Shown here piece by piece: positions 16,175 through 24,815 of a stretch of 64,000 nt of DNA (positions within the stretch are counted from its first letter, which is position 1; each line of letters starts with the position of its first letter). The notes below the pieces were generated by a model. The model ran no database searches and had not been told where the DNA came from. It saw only the letters and a program-made list of their open reading frames with translations. The DNA is from JAEUJM01 sp044221555 (GTDB lineage Bacteria > Actinomycetota > Acidimicrobiia > Acidimicrobiales > DATDAH01). The stretch is taken from NCBI GenBank assembly GCA_044221555.1, contig JBGAOY010000012.1, forward strand, positions 62,001 through 126,000, read 5' to 3'. Position numbers and translations under genes: made by a program.

Positions 16175-17773
16175 ATGAGCGACGACGCCGGGCCGACCGA
16201 GCAGAAACCGAACCTGCACGACTGGGGGCCGCTCACCCGCGACCTGGCCGAGCGTCGCGAGAAGGCGCTGGGCATGGGCGGTCCCGAGCGAGTCGAGCGC
16301 CAGCGCTCGCTCGGCAAGCTGCCGGTGCGCGAGCGCCTCGAGCGCTTCGTCGACGCCGGCACCTTCGTCGAGTACGGCCAACTGGCCGATTCGATGGACC
16401 CCGGCCTGGCCGACAAGGGCTACCTGGCCGCGGACGGGTGCGTGACCGGCATCGGCGAGGTCGACGGTCGTCGGGTGGCCATCTGCGCCTACGACTTCAC
16501 CGTGATGGCCGGCTCGATGGGCGCGGTCAACGAGTCCAAGACGAGCCGCATGCGCGAGTTGGCGCTGCGCCAGCGCATCCCCATCGTGTGGCTGCTCGAC
16601 TCGGCGGGCGCCCGCATCATGTCCAGCTCCGGTTCCACCTTCGCCGGCGTCGGCCACCTCTTCCGCGAGCAGGTGATCTTGTCCGGGGTCGTGCCCCAGG
16701 TGGGCGCCATGCTCGGTCACTGCGCGGCGGGCACCGCCTACATCCCGGCGCTGGCCGACTTCATCCCGATGGTGAAGGGCATCTCGTCGATGGCCCTGGC
16801 GGGCCGTCACCTGGTGAAGGCGGCGACCGGCGAGGACGTCACCGAGGAGGACATGGGCGGCTCGACGGTGCACACCAAGGTGAGCGGCGTGGCCGACCTC
16901 GAGGTGGCGAGCGACGACGACTGCCTGGAGGCCATCCGCACCTACCTGTCCTTCTTCCCCAGCAACAACCAGGAGCCGCCCCCCGTCGCCGAGTGCACCG
17001 ATCCCGTCGACCGGCGGGTGGACGAGCTCTACGACATCGTGCCCACCGCGCCCCGCCGGGCCTACGACATGCACAAGGTGATCCGTGCCGTGGTGGACGA
17101 CGGCGACTTCTTCCCCATGAAGGGCGCCTGGGCCAAGAACGTCATCACCGGGCTGGCCCGGGTGGGCGGCCGGCCCATCGGCATCGTGGCCAGCCAGCCG
17201 ATGGTGCTCGGCGGCGCCCTCGACGTGAACGCGGCCGACAAGGCCGCCCGCTTCGTGTGGCTGTGCGACGCCTTCGGCATCCCGCTGGTCTTCCTGCACG
17301 ACGTCCCGGGGTTCATCGTCGGCTCGGCGGTGGAGAAGCAGGGCATCATCCGCCACGGGGCCAAGATGCTGTTCGCCATCAGCGAGGCCACCGTGCCCAA
17401 GGTGAGCATCGTGCTGCGCAAGAGCTACGGCGCCGGCTACTTCGTCATGAACGGCACCGCCTACGAGGCCGACTACGTCGCCATCTGGCCCACCGCCGAG
17501 ATCGCGGTCATGGGCCCCGACGGGATGGTGAACATCATCATGCGCAAGCAGCTCGAGGCCATCCCCGAGGGCAAGGAGCGCGACGAGGCCCGGATCGCGA
17601 TGGCCGACGAGCTGCGCAAGAACATCGACCCGTACGTCGCCGCCGGCCATGCCGCGGTCGACGACGTGATCGATCCGGCCGAGACGCGCCACGCCATCTG
17701 GCGGGGGCTGCAGGTGAGCCGCACGAAGCAGGTGCAGCGGCCGTGGCGCAAGCACGGCGTGCTGCCGGTCTGA
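16175..17773 (+). CDS. Acyl-CoA carboxylase carboxyltransferase (beta) subunit
   Basis: Transfers carboxyl from carboxybiotin to an acyl-CoA (acetyl-, propionyl- or methylcrotonyl-type). The 532-aa protein has both crotonase-like halves. The N half has WLLDSAGARI and the C half has FLHDVPGFIVGSAVEKQGIIRHGAKM with the AYGA-like KSYGAGYFVM oxyanion segment. No biotin carboxylase alpha subunit is adjacent; a free biotinyl protein lies 5 kb away at 22490. It follows the hydratase and precedes the sulfotransferase gene by 16 bp, so all three may be one transcript. Confidence 0.92.
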   Translation: MSDDAGPTEQKPNLHDWGPLTRDLAERREKALGMGGPERVERQRSLGKLPVRERLERFVDAGTFVEYGQLADSMDPGLADKGYLAADGCVTGIGEVDGRRVAICAYDFTVMAGSMGAVNESKTSRMRELALRQRIPIVWLLDSAGARIMSSSGSTFAGVGHLFREQVILSGVVPQVGAMLGHCAAGTAYIPALADFIPMVKGISSMALAGRHLVKAATGEDVTEEDMGGSTVHTKVSGVADLEVASDDDCLEAIRTYLSFFPSNNQEPPPVAECTDPVDRRVDELYDIVPTAPRRAYDMHKVIRAVVDDGDFFPMKGAWAKNVITGLARVGGRPIGIVASQPMVLGGALDVNAADKAARFVWLCDAFGIPLVFLHDVPGFIVGSAVEKQGIIRHGAKMLFAISEATVPKVSIVLRKSYGAGYFVMNGTAYEADYVAIWPTAEIAVMGPDGMVNIIMRKQLEAIPEGKERDEARIAMADELRKNIDPYVAAGHAAVDDVIDPAETRHAIWRGLQVSRTKQVQRPWRKHGVLPV

Positions 17774-17789
17774 GCCCACCCCCTCCACG

Positions 17790-19205
17790 GTGACCGTCCT
17801 CTTCCTCCACATCCCCAAGGCCGCGGGCACGTCGTACCTCAACGCGCTGGCCGAGGCGCTCGGCGGCCGTGCCCTGGTGCCCGACATCCCGGGCGAGGTG
17901 ACCTCCGAGGAGTTCCAGCAACAGGTCGACCCGGAGTCGCTGCGCCAGTACGCGCTGGTCGCCGGCCACGTCGACTACGGCCTGTGCCGGCGGGCCCCGT
18001 TCCTGCGCCCGGTCACGGTGCTGCGCGACCCGATCGACCGCATCGTCTCCTGGTACCACTACGTGCTCCGCAGCGAGGACGCCGGCCTCGCCCCGTGGCG
18101 CCGCTTCATCGAGACCCGGGCGATGTCGATCGAGGACTTCCTGTTGCACCCGCAACTGCGGTGGCTGCAGGGCCAGGCCCAGACGCTGCAGATCGCCGGT
18201 TACCTGTGGAGTGGCGAGCCCTTCCCCCCGGTCGACGACATCATCGGCGAGGCGGAGGCAAACCTGGCCCAGTTCGCCCACATCGGGCTCTACGAGCGGC
18301 TGGGTGACTCGCTGCGGCTGGCGCGCGCCGAACTGGGGCTCGCCGCGGTGCCCACCCTGCCGGACCGCAACGTGTCGCCGCCACGGCCGGCGGAGTTGGA
18401 CCCCGAGGTCCGGGCCGCGGTCGCCGAGCTGATCGGCATGGACGCCGCGTTCTACCCCTGGGCGGTGGCCGAGTTCGACCGGCGGCTGGCCGCCCACGGC
18501 CTGGCCGGCGAACGCACCGCGCTGCCGCCGCCAGTGCGCCCCCCGCCGGTCGCGGTCATGCCTCCGAGTCGCGCCGAGGGTCGTCCCGCGCCCGATCCCG
18601 GCGCCGGCGCGGCGGGTGCGGCGGCGACGGCGTCAGACCGCGGCGTCGGTGACTGGATCGAGCTGGCCTGGTTCCCCGAGCCCGGCACCACCATCGGTGG
18701 CCCGCTCGTGTGGCCCCTGCCGCTGTCGGCCCCCGACGAGGTGCCCGACCCGGCGTCCGCCCCGGCATCGGCCGGCCTGCCCGTCGGCGTCGACGCCCGG
18801 GTGGGCACGTCGTTCGTCGTGGGCGACGAGGCCCCGGTGGACTGCGGCGCGAACTGGGTCCGGGTACCTGCCGGGCTCTACCAGGTGCAGGCCACGGTGC
18901 CGTGCCGGCGCTTCGGCGAGGGCGAGCTCGAGTGGGACCTGCTGTTCGACTTCGCCTGGTACGGCGTGCCCCCGATCCCGTACGTCGAGGGCCTGCCCGG
19001 CGCGCCCGACCTGGTGCTGTGGGTGCCCCAACCGGTGCCGCCCGGCCTGCCGAAGCTGCCCTTGCGGGGCTCGCCGATCTCGGCCGGTGGGCTGCTCCGG
19101 GTCCCCGAGGGTGGCGGCCACCTCTGCTTCCTGCTCGGGTCGTCGCAGCCGGTCGCGATCTCGCCGGGCGACCAGGTGCGCCTGCGCTACGTCAAGGTCG
19201 GGTAG
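17790..19205 (+). CDS. Sulfotransferase-family protein with a C-terminal domain of unknown function
   Basis: 471 aa. The N-terminal ~235 residues carry PAPS-binding motifs: the 5'-phosphosulfate loop FLHIPKAAGTSYL (residues 5-17) and the 3'-phosphate site VLRDPIDRIVSWYHY. A Pro/Ala linker (about 250-285) leads to a ~185-residue beta-rich domain I cannot assign. The acceptor may be a glycan or lipid. GTG 17790 is 16 bp after the carboxyltransferase stop. Whether the C-domain binds the acceptor is only a guess. Confidence 0.75.
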   Translation: MTVLFLHIPKAAGTSYLNALAEALGGRALVPDIPGEVTSEEFQQQVDPESLRQYALVAGHVDYGLCRRAPFLRPVTVLRDPIDRIVSWYHYVLRSEDAGLAPWRRFIETRAMSIEDFLLHPQLRWLQGQAQTLQIAGYLWSGEPFPPVDDIIGEAEANLAQFAHIGLYERLGDSLRLARAELGLAAVPTLPDRNVSPPRPAELDPEVRAAVAELIGMDAAFYPWAVAEFDRRLAAHGLAGERTALPPPVRPPPVAVMPPSRAEGRPAPDPGAGAAGAAATASDRGVGDWIELAWFPEPGTTIGGPLVWPLPLSAPDEVPDPASAPASAGLPVGVDARVGTSFVVGDEAPVDCGANWVRVPAGLYQVQATVPCRRFGEGELEWDLLFDFAWYGVPPIPYVEGLPGAPDLVLWVPQPVPPGLPKLPLRGSPISAGGLLRVPEGGGHLCFLLGSSQPVAISPGDQVRLRYVKVG

Positions 19206-19213
19206 CGCGCCTC

Positions 19214-19247
19214 GCCGGCCGAGCGGCCGGCCGGCCGGCCGGCCGGC
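19214..19247. repeat. GGCC-rich palindromic tract between convergent genes
   Basis: Six consecutive CCGG/GGCC 4-mers plus a GCCGGCC-gagc-GGCCGGC stem sit between the sulfotransferase stop (19205) and the SDR stop (19254). They may act as a bidirectional terminator. The tract is prone to slippage. Confidence 0.5.
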
Positions 19248-19253
19248 GCCGGC

Positions 19254-20048
19254 TCAGTCGGCCTGGTGTCGTACGCCGGTGAGCAGCACGTCGCTGATCC
19301 GGCGCGGGGCCTCGGCCAGCAGGGGGAAGGCCACCGCCCGCTTGGGTAGCCGCACGTGGGTGCGGCCCTTCCGCACGGCGTCGACGATGGCGTCGGCCAC
19401 CTGCTCCCGTGGGATGTCCACGATGAGTCGGAGCTTGTAGCCGCGGTCGAACGAGTCGCGCGTGGGTGCGTAGGCGTTCACGTGCTCGAGCATGTCGGTG
19501 GGGATCGGCCCGAGCTGGACGACGGTGGTGCCCACGGGCAGGCCCTTGAGGTCGAGGGCGAGGACCTCGGTGAACTGGGTGAGCCCCGCCTTGGTGGACG
19601 CGTAGCAGGCCATGCCCGGGTAGGCGGCCACGCCGGCCAGCGACGACACGTTGACGAGGTGGCCCCGGCCGCGTTCGAGCATGCCGGGCAGGACCTGGCG
19701 GCACAGCTGGACGGGCGTCACCAGGTTGAGCTGGAAGATCTGGTCGATGGCGTCGGGTGCGACGTCGGCGAAGGCGCCCACCGTGTCGACCCCGGCGTTG
19801 TTCACCAGGACGTCGACCGGTGCGCCCTCGCGCTCCACGGCGTCGATGAGCCCGGCGACCACCGACGGGTCGGACAGGTCGGCGGGATGGGCGCTGCCGC
19901 CCAGGTCGTCGGCCAGCGCCGCCAGCTTGTCGGCGTCGCGGGCGACGAGGGCCACCGACGCGCCAGCGGCCGCGAACGCCCGCGCGGTGGCCTCACCGAT
20001 GCCCCGGGAGGCGCCGGTGACCAGCACCCGTCTGCCCTGGAGGTCCAT
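19254..20048 (-). CDS. Short-chain dehydrogenase/reductase
   Basis: 264-aa classical SDR. The NAD(P) loop is TGASRGIG at residues 11-18; NNAG is near residue 88; the catalytic Ser-Tyr-Lys lies in NVSSLAGVAAYPGMACYASTK. ARD after the second strand (VALVARD) suggests NADP preference. The last 40 residues (PREQVADAIVDAVRKGR) resemble SDRs acting on acyl or ketone substrates. The ATG start has no clear Shine-Dalgarno. It converges on the sulfotransferase gene and lies 25 bp downstream of the hydrolase gene on the opposite side, with no overlap. Confidence 0.9.
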   Translation of the reverse strand: MDLQGRRVLVTGASRGIGEATARAFAAAGASVALVARDADKLAALADDLGGSAHPADLSDPSVVAGLIDAVEREGAPVDVLVNNAGVDTVGAFADVAPDAIDQIFQLNLVTPVQLCRQVLPGMLERGRGHLVNVSSLAGVAAYPGMACYASTKAGLTQFTEVLALDLKGLPVGTTVVQLGPIPTDMLEHVNAYAPTRDSFDRGYKLRLIVDIPREQVADAIVDAVRKGRTHVRLPKRAVAFPLLAEAPRRISDVLLTGVRHQAD

Positions 20049-20073
20049 GCCCCCAGGATGTCACCCCTCCGGC

Positions 20074-22404
20074 TCAGCCGCCGGGGGTGTTCTCGATGGC
20101 CACGTACTCCCGGCAGGGCTCGCCCCGCAGGAAGGTGCAGCCCGGGCGATCGTCGGGGACGTCGTGGTCGCCAGGCAGCACCGGCAGGACCAGCGCCGAG
20201 GGATGGTCGCTCGACTGGGCGACGGTGTTCACCACGCCCTGCTCGTCACGCGAGTCGAACTCCCACTCGGGACGGTCGCCACCGGGTGAGTCCACCGTGA
20301 ACCGCAGCCGGGAGCCGGGGTGGAAGGCGTAGGCGAAGGGGAAGACCTCGACCCGCACCTCGGTGAACTCCCCTGCGGGCAGCGGCTCGTCGTCGGTCTC
20401 GAGGTGGGTGGAGACGGGTCGCAACTCGGTGGAGGCCGCCTCGTCGAGGTGGCGGTGGCTGGTCCGCAGCCACCCGTTCTGGATGTAGACCTCCTTGCCG
20501 TCGGGACGCACGTCGCTGATGGTCACCTCGAGGTCGGTGTCGAGCGCGGTCGACTCGACCCACAGGTTGGCGCTGGCGGGCCCGGCCATCACCGTCGGCT
20601 CGTCGAACGGCTCACTCAGGTAGCTGACCGCGTCGCCCTCGCGCAGCGGCTTCCAGTCGAAGCCGGGGTCGGCCTGGAACGTGAAGCCGCCCGGCACCGT
20701 GCGGTCGTCGCCGTACTCGGGGTGGTACTCGAACGAGGCCGCGCTGGTGGGCTCACCGTCGGCGATGGTGGGCTCGTCGGGGCCGAGCGTGCCGTCGGGC
20801 TGCAGGAACAGCGTGGTGGGCTCGGCCTCGGGGGGCGGCCACGTGGTGTAGGTCTCGCTGAAGGTCGACCCGGGGATCCCGGGCGTGTCGGTGGCGGCAC
20901 CGTTCTCGTAGAGCACCCGTACGTCGTCCTCGGCCTGGTACGCGGCGAGGGCCTCGTCGTACGAGTCGAAGTCGGTGAACCGGTCGGGCGGGATCGTGTA
21001 CTCGCCCTCACCGAACTGGCCGGCGAACACGCTGGGCGCGCCGGCCCGTACGAGCGCGGGCATCTCGGGGATCTTCTTGGCCACGTAGAAGTCCAGGAAC
21101 TCGAACCACCGTTGGGTGTTCTCCGGGATCAGCGAGTCGCCGTGGGTGCCGTTCTGCATGGACACGTGCAGGTCGGGCGAGCCCGTCAGGTGCTCGATGA
21201 GCGCGGGGAAGTGCCCACCGGTCTGCTCGTCCTGCCACGAGCCGGTGAGGAAGACCGGCACCTCGATGCGGTCGGCGAAGGTGGTCGGGGTGAGCGGGGG
21301 GCTGAGCACCGGGTCGTAATGGGGGTAGGCGCGCGCCAGGCGCTCGATGTCGGGGTTCTGGCTGCGGAGGTGCTGGTTCTCCTCGCACTGGCGGCCGATC
21401 TCGCCGCCCTCGTCGACGACACCCTGCTCCCAACCCTGCCCGTACGGCTCGGCGCCGTCCTGGACGTTGAGGATCCAGTTGCGGGCGAAGCCCGAGTTGT
21501 ACATGCCGCCGGGGTAGAGGACGGCCGGCCAGATGCTGTCGAGGACGGACATGGGGGCGATGGCGGCCAGGTGGGGCGGCTGGGTCGCGGCCACGTAGAG
21601 CTGGCTGTTGCCGGCATAGGAGATGCCGATGAGCCCGGGCTTGTGGTGGGCCACCCAGTCCTGGGCGGCCACGGTCTCGACCACGTCGTAGCCGTCGCTG
21701 ACCTGGGCCGCCTCGAAGAAGCTGAACGTGCCCCCCGAGCACCCCGATCCCCGCACGTTCACCGACACGGTGGCGTAGCCGTAGATCTCGGCGAAGGGCG
21801 CGATGCTGCTGCCCGAGCCGTTGGGGTTGGCGGTGTCGTAGCCCGAGTAGTTGATGACGGTGGGGTAGGGCCCGTCCTCGGCCGGCCCGGGCAGGTGCAC
21901 CAGGGCCGCCAGCTTGGTGCCGTCGCGGGTGGTGATGTAGTTGAGCCCGTTCACGAGCTCCTGGTCCTGGTAGATCGACGGGTCGGGCTGGTCGTACACG
22001 TCGCCCACCGTGACGGCGTCGCTGGCCACCACCGCGTTCGAGCCTTCGACCTCGACCACCCGGTAGCCGTCGCCGGGCGGCACCCGGGCGAACACCAGGT
22101 TGCCCTCGTCGTCCACGGTGCCGGCGTCGGCCTGCAGGCCGTCGATGGTGAGCACCACCGCCTGGGGCACGCCCTCGGCGTCCACCACCTGGAGATCGGT
22201 GCCCGGCTCGGCCCCGGTGACCGTGATGGCGCCCGTGTTGCCGACCACGTCGAATTCGGCGGCGGTGGCCCCGTCGAGGCTGACGGGCTCCGGTGCCGCG
22301 TCGTCACCGCCGCCGCCGCCGTCGCTGCTGCACGCCGGGAGGGCGAGCAGCACGAGCGCGGTCGTGGCGAGCACAAGGGCGCGGGCGGTTCGGCGCGTGC
22401 GCAT
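20074..22404 (-). CDS. CocE/NonD-family (S15) hydrolase, lipoprotein
   Basis: 776 aa. The signal peptide ends in lipobox LALPAC (Cys25), so it is probably anchored outside the membrane. A ~120-residue unassigned N-domain precedes the X-Pro dipeptidyl-peptidase-like alpha/beta hydrolase. The nucleophile is Ser262 in GISYAG; the acid is likely in GSWQDEQT and the His in NGTHGD. The C-terminal jelly-roll (X-Pro_dipept_C) includes PGSRLRFTVDSPGGDRPEWEFD. It hydrolyses peptide or ester substrates, identity unknown. ATG 22404 was chosen because it gives the complete lipoprotein signal. Confidence 0.85.
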   Translation of the reverse strand: MRTRRTARALVLATTALVLLALPACSSDGGGGGDDAAPEPVSLDGATAAEFDVVGNTGAITVTGAEPGTDLQVVDAEGVPQAVVLTIDGLQADAGTVDDEGNLVFARVPPGDGYRVVEVEGSNAVVASDAVTVGDVYDQPDPSIYQDQELVNGLNYITTRDGTKLAALVHLPGPAEDGPYPTVINYSGYDTANPNGSGSSIAPFAEIYGYATVSVNVRGSGCSGGTFSFFEAAQVSDGYDVVETVAAQDWVAHHKPGLIGISYAGNSQLYVAATQPPHLAAIAPMSVLDSIWPAVLYPGGMYNSGFARNWILNVQDGAEPYGQGWEQGVVDEGGEIGRQCEENQHLRSQNPDIERLARAYPHYDPVLSPPLTPTTFADRIEVPVFLTGSWQDEQTGGHFPALIEHLTGSPDLHVSMQNGTHGDSLIPENTQRWFEFLDFYVAKKIPEMPALVRAGAPSVFAGQFGEGEYTIPPDRFTDFDSYDEALAAYQAEDDVRVLYENGAATDTPGIPGSTFSETYTTWPPPEAEPTTLFLQPDGTLGPDEPTIADGEPTSAASFEYHPEYGDDRTVPGGFTFQADPGFDWKPLREGDAVSYLSEPFDEPTVMAGPASANLWVESTALDTDLEVTISDVRPDGKEVYIQNGWLRTSHRHLDEAASTELRPVSTHLETDDEPLPAGEFTEVRVEVFPFAYAFHPGSRLRFTVDSPGGDRPEWEFDSRDEQGVVNTVAQSSDHPSALVLPVLPGDHDVPDDRPGCTFLRGEPCREYVAIENTPGG

Positions 22405-22489
22405 GTCGGATGGTTCCCCCGTGAGGCTGGCGGCCAGCTGGTAGACAGCGGGTGACGAATGGTCTGCGCACACTACCGGGAGCCACCTG

Positions 22490-22714
22490 ATGACCGAAGT
22501 CGAGGCCGAGATCACCGCCAACGTGTGGCAGGTGCGCACCGAGGTGGGTGCCACGGTCGCCGAAGGCGACGAGTTGGTGATCCTCGAGTCGATGAAGATG
22601 GAGATCCCGGTGATCGCCCCGGTGGGCGGCACCGTCACCGAGATCCGGGTGGCGCCCGACGACCAGGTCCACGAGGGCGACGTCGTCGCGGTGATCGACT
22701 CGTCGTCGACCTGA
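22490..22714 (+). CDS. Free-standing biotinyl carrier domain protein (TB7.3-like)
   Basis: 74 aa, a single biotinyl domain. Lys36 in ESMKM is the biotinylation site, with the usual MEIP after it. Length and sequence pattern match mycobacterial TB7.3 (Rv3221c-type) small biotinylated proteins. It would carry carboxybiotin for an acyl-CoA carboxylase; the carboxyltransferase at 16175 is a candidate partner. The ATG has GGGAG upstream and lies 85 bp from the divergent hydrolase start. No biotin carboxylase gene is in the window. Confidence 0.9.
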   Translation: MTEVEAEITANVWQVRTEVGATVAEGDELVILESMKMEIPVIAPVGGTVTEIRVAPDDQVHEGDVVAVIDSSST

Positions 22715-22731
22715 TCTCACCCTGCGGCTAC

Positions 22732-22763
22732 GGGGTCCTGACCCCTCCGGATCGGCGCCACCC
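22732..22763. repeat. Short dispersed repeat copy, with a terminator-like stem
   Basis: GGGGTC-ct-GACCCC (22732-22745) can form a hairpin after the biotinyl gene. It runs into TCCGGATCGGCGCCACCC, which also occurs at 58975-58992 after a long hairpin. The stretch 22715-23069 (355 bp) has no gene: it holds this repeat, unremarkable GC-rich DNA, and the HNH-gene promoter from 22916. Confidence 0.55.
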
Positions 22764-22915
22764 CTCGCCTCCGGGCGAGCCCTGGCGGCCCCCTTCCATC
22801 ACCCTCCTCCCGGGGTCTGGGGCGGCTCTCCCGTAGGTCACCCGCCGCGGTGCCGTCACGCCGACGCCACGGTGAGACTGGCCGCGGATTTCTCGTGGCT
22901 TCCTACCGGAATCGC

Positions 22916-22944
22916 TTGCGAACAGCTGTTCGGTCGGGTAGGGT
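22916..22944 (+). promoter_or_regulatory. SOS (LexA) box inside the promoter of the 13E12 HNH gene
   Basis: TTGCGA (22916-22921), a 17-bp spacer and TAGGGT (22939-22944) form a sigma-70-like promoter. Within the spacer lies CGAACAGCTGTTCG (22919-22932), matching the actinobacterial LexA site CGAAC-N4-GTTCG with a fully palindromic centre. LexA binding would occlude RNA polymerase. A ~119-nt leader follows, with an ATCACCG...CGGTGGT stem. Confidence 0.75.
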
Positions 22945-23069
22945 CAGGGTTGTTACACGCGCTGCCGTGTGAGAGCCAGGGCCATCACCGGTTTGGGTCG
23001 GTGGTGAGGTCCCACGGGCAACGGTTTGCAGTGACCACATGTACCTGTCTGTGGAACTGGAGACCTGCC

Positions 23070-24326
23070 ATGCCTGGACTGCTGGAACGATTGGCCTGCC
23101 TGGAGGCCGACTACGACGAGTTGCTCGCGGAGGAGTTCGCCGGCGCGCCGGGGTTGGGTGAGGTGATGGTGGCGTTGGGTCGTGTGCGCAACAAGCATGA
23201 CGCGTTGGATCTGAAGGCGGCGGGGGCGTTCGATGCGTCGAAGGAGTGGATGGGCGACGGGTCGCGGTCGGCGGCGGCGTGGTTGATGAGCTCGGGTCGG
23301 GAGCGTCGGGGGGTGCCGCAGCGGCGGGTGCGTCTGGCCCGGGCGTTGCGGGCCATGCCCCACACCGAACAGGCCCTGTCCGACGGGGAGATCACGGTGG
23401 AGCATGTGGAGTTGTTGGCGGGGTGCACCACCTCGGATCTGGCGGGGGTGTTCGCTGATTCGGAGCGGCGGCTGGTGGGCAGGGCCCGGGAGTTGCGCTT
23501 CGAGCGGTTCGCTGAGGAGTTGGTGTACTGGCGCGACGTCGTCGATCCGGAGGGGGCCGACGAGCGGGCCGAGCGGCAGTTGGCTGATGCGCGCTGGCAT
23601 GCGTCGAAGTCGTTCGAGGGTCAGGTGCGGGCCGATGGGTGGCTGGACGCGGTCGGCGGGTCGCTCTACCTGGGTGAGCTGGGCCGCCTCGAGCAGTGGC
23701 TGTTCGACCAGGACTGGGCCGAGGCGGTCGAGCGGTTGGGTGAGGGCAACGTGGGCGCTGGCGATCTGGGCCGCACGCCGGCGCAGCGGCGCGCCGCGGC
23801 GCAGGTGTTGATGGCGGTGCGGTCGGGGTCGATGACCTTGGGCGACACCCCCGTCAAGATGGTGCTCAACGTGGTGATGGACTGGGCCACGTTCTGCGCG
23901 GAGTTGGCCCGCAAGCAGGGCCGCACCGATGTGGTGTTCGAGAACGGTCAGGTGTTCCCCGACGAGCGGACCTGTCGGCTCCGCGACGGCACCATCATCG
24001 CCCCGTCCCAAGCCCTGAGCATGGGGTTGGCCGGGGTCATCCGGGGGTTGGTGATCGACGAGGCCGGTGTGCCGTTGCACTACGGGCACGAGGCCCGTTT
24101 CGCCATCGGTGATCTCCGCACCGCGATCGAGCTCGCCCACCCGTACTGCACCCACGGCGCTGGGTGCGACGTCCCGTCGTTCCGATGTCAGATCGACCAC
24201 ATCCGGGCGGTGATCGACGGCGGCCCCACCGACGCCGACAACCTCCAACCCCACTGCGGGCCCCACAACCGCCACAAAGAGACCCAGGACCGCAAACGCC
24301 GCAAACGCCCACCACCCCCAGCCTGA
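23070..24326 (+). CDS. DUF222/13E12-repeat HNH endonuclease
   Basis: 418 aa. The large N-terminal helical DUF222 region (about 1-330) precedes an HNH domain, IDHIRAVIDGGPTDADNL then QPHCGPHNRHK. Both zinc-type Cys pairs are present (CTHGAGC, CQ...PHC). Members are abundant, multi-copy actinobacterial genes whose biological role is not settled; mobile-element or DNA-processing functions are proposed. The ATG has GGAG 9 nt upstream. An SOS box covers its promoter, so it is probably DNA-damage induced. A short GGCGCG...CGCGCC stem follows the stop. Confidence 0.88.
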   Translation: MPGLLERLACLEADYDELLAEEFAGAPGLGEVMVALGRVRNKHDALDLKAAGAFDASKEWMGDGSRSAAAWLMSSGRERRGVPQRRVRLARALRAMPHTEQALSDGEITVEHVELLAGCTTSDLAGVFADSERRLVGRARELRFERFAEELVYWRDVVDPEGADERAERQLADARWHASKSFEGQVRADGWLDAVGGSLYLGELGRLEQWLFDQDWAEAVERLGEGNVGAGDLGRTPAQRRAAAQVLMAVRSGSMTLGDTPVKMVLNVVMDWATFCAELARKQGRTDVVFENGQVFPDERTCRLRDGTIIAPSQALSMGLAGVIRGLVIDEAGVPLHYGHEARFAIGDLRTAIELAHPYCTHGAGCDVPSFRCQIDHIRAVIDGGPTDADNLQPHCGPHNRHKETQDRKRRKRPPPPA

Positions 24327-24469
24327 ACACCCGGGCGCGCCGTCAACGCGCCGAACCAGCAGCGCGCGAACGACGACGCGACCACCCACGGCGCGGCCGG
24401 ACGCTGGCGGCCGGCGGACGACCGCCGCCGCTTCGAGCGTCAGGCGGCCGCCCTGCGCGCAATCGAGAA

Positions 24470-24640
24470 CGACGACGAGGGCACGCCGGAGCGCCTCCCG
24501 GTTGACGACATCGTCCGTGTAGGAGTCGAACCATCGAGCGCGCCGTCGAGGGGTCAGTTGGTCGCGGACCACCTCGGGGAACCCGCCCTCCAGCATCCAG
24601 GCCTGCCAGCCCGCAGTTCGTGGGCATGCTCCTCGACATC
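24470..24640 (-). pseudogene. Remnant of a DUF4143-type AAA ATPase
   Basis: On the minus strand the reading GGFPEVVRDQLTPRRRARW, followed by FDSYTDDVVNREALRR, closely resembles the DUF4143 region of AAA_14/DUF4143 ATPases. No Walker A, start codon or full domain surrounds it, so only a fragment remains. The gene-free stretch 24327-24815 (489 bp) contains this fragment and otherwise nothing I can assign. Its position after a 13E12 gene suggests old rearrangement. Confidence 0.5.
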
Positions 24641-24815
24641 TTGTGGCGAGCAGACACGGCGGTCCTGGGAGGTGGCCGTCCGTCCCGTGCCGAGTCGACG
24701 GTCGGGGAGGTCGCGACCTCGCCCAGCCAGCGGCCACGTCGAGCCGCCGGGCCGAATGCCGAATTGGTGTCGCGGTACCCTTCGGGACAGGGCGAGAAAG
24801 GGGTTCGGCGGACAG

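Noticed and set aside
22459..22836. 125-codon frame overlapping the biotinyl gene
   Set aside because: The overlapping 74-aa frame has a clear biotinyl domain; this one is Arg/Gly/Asp-rich with no domain.
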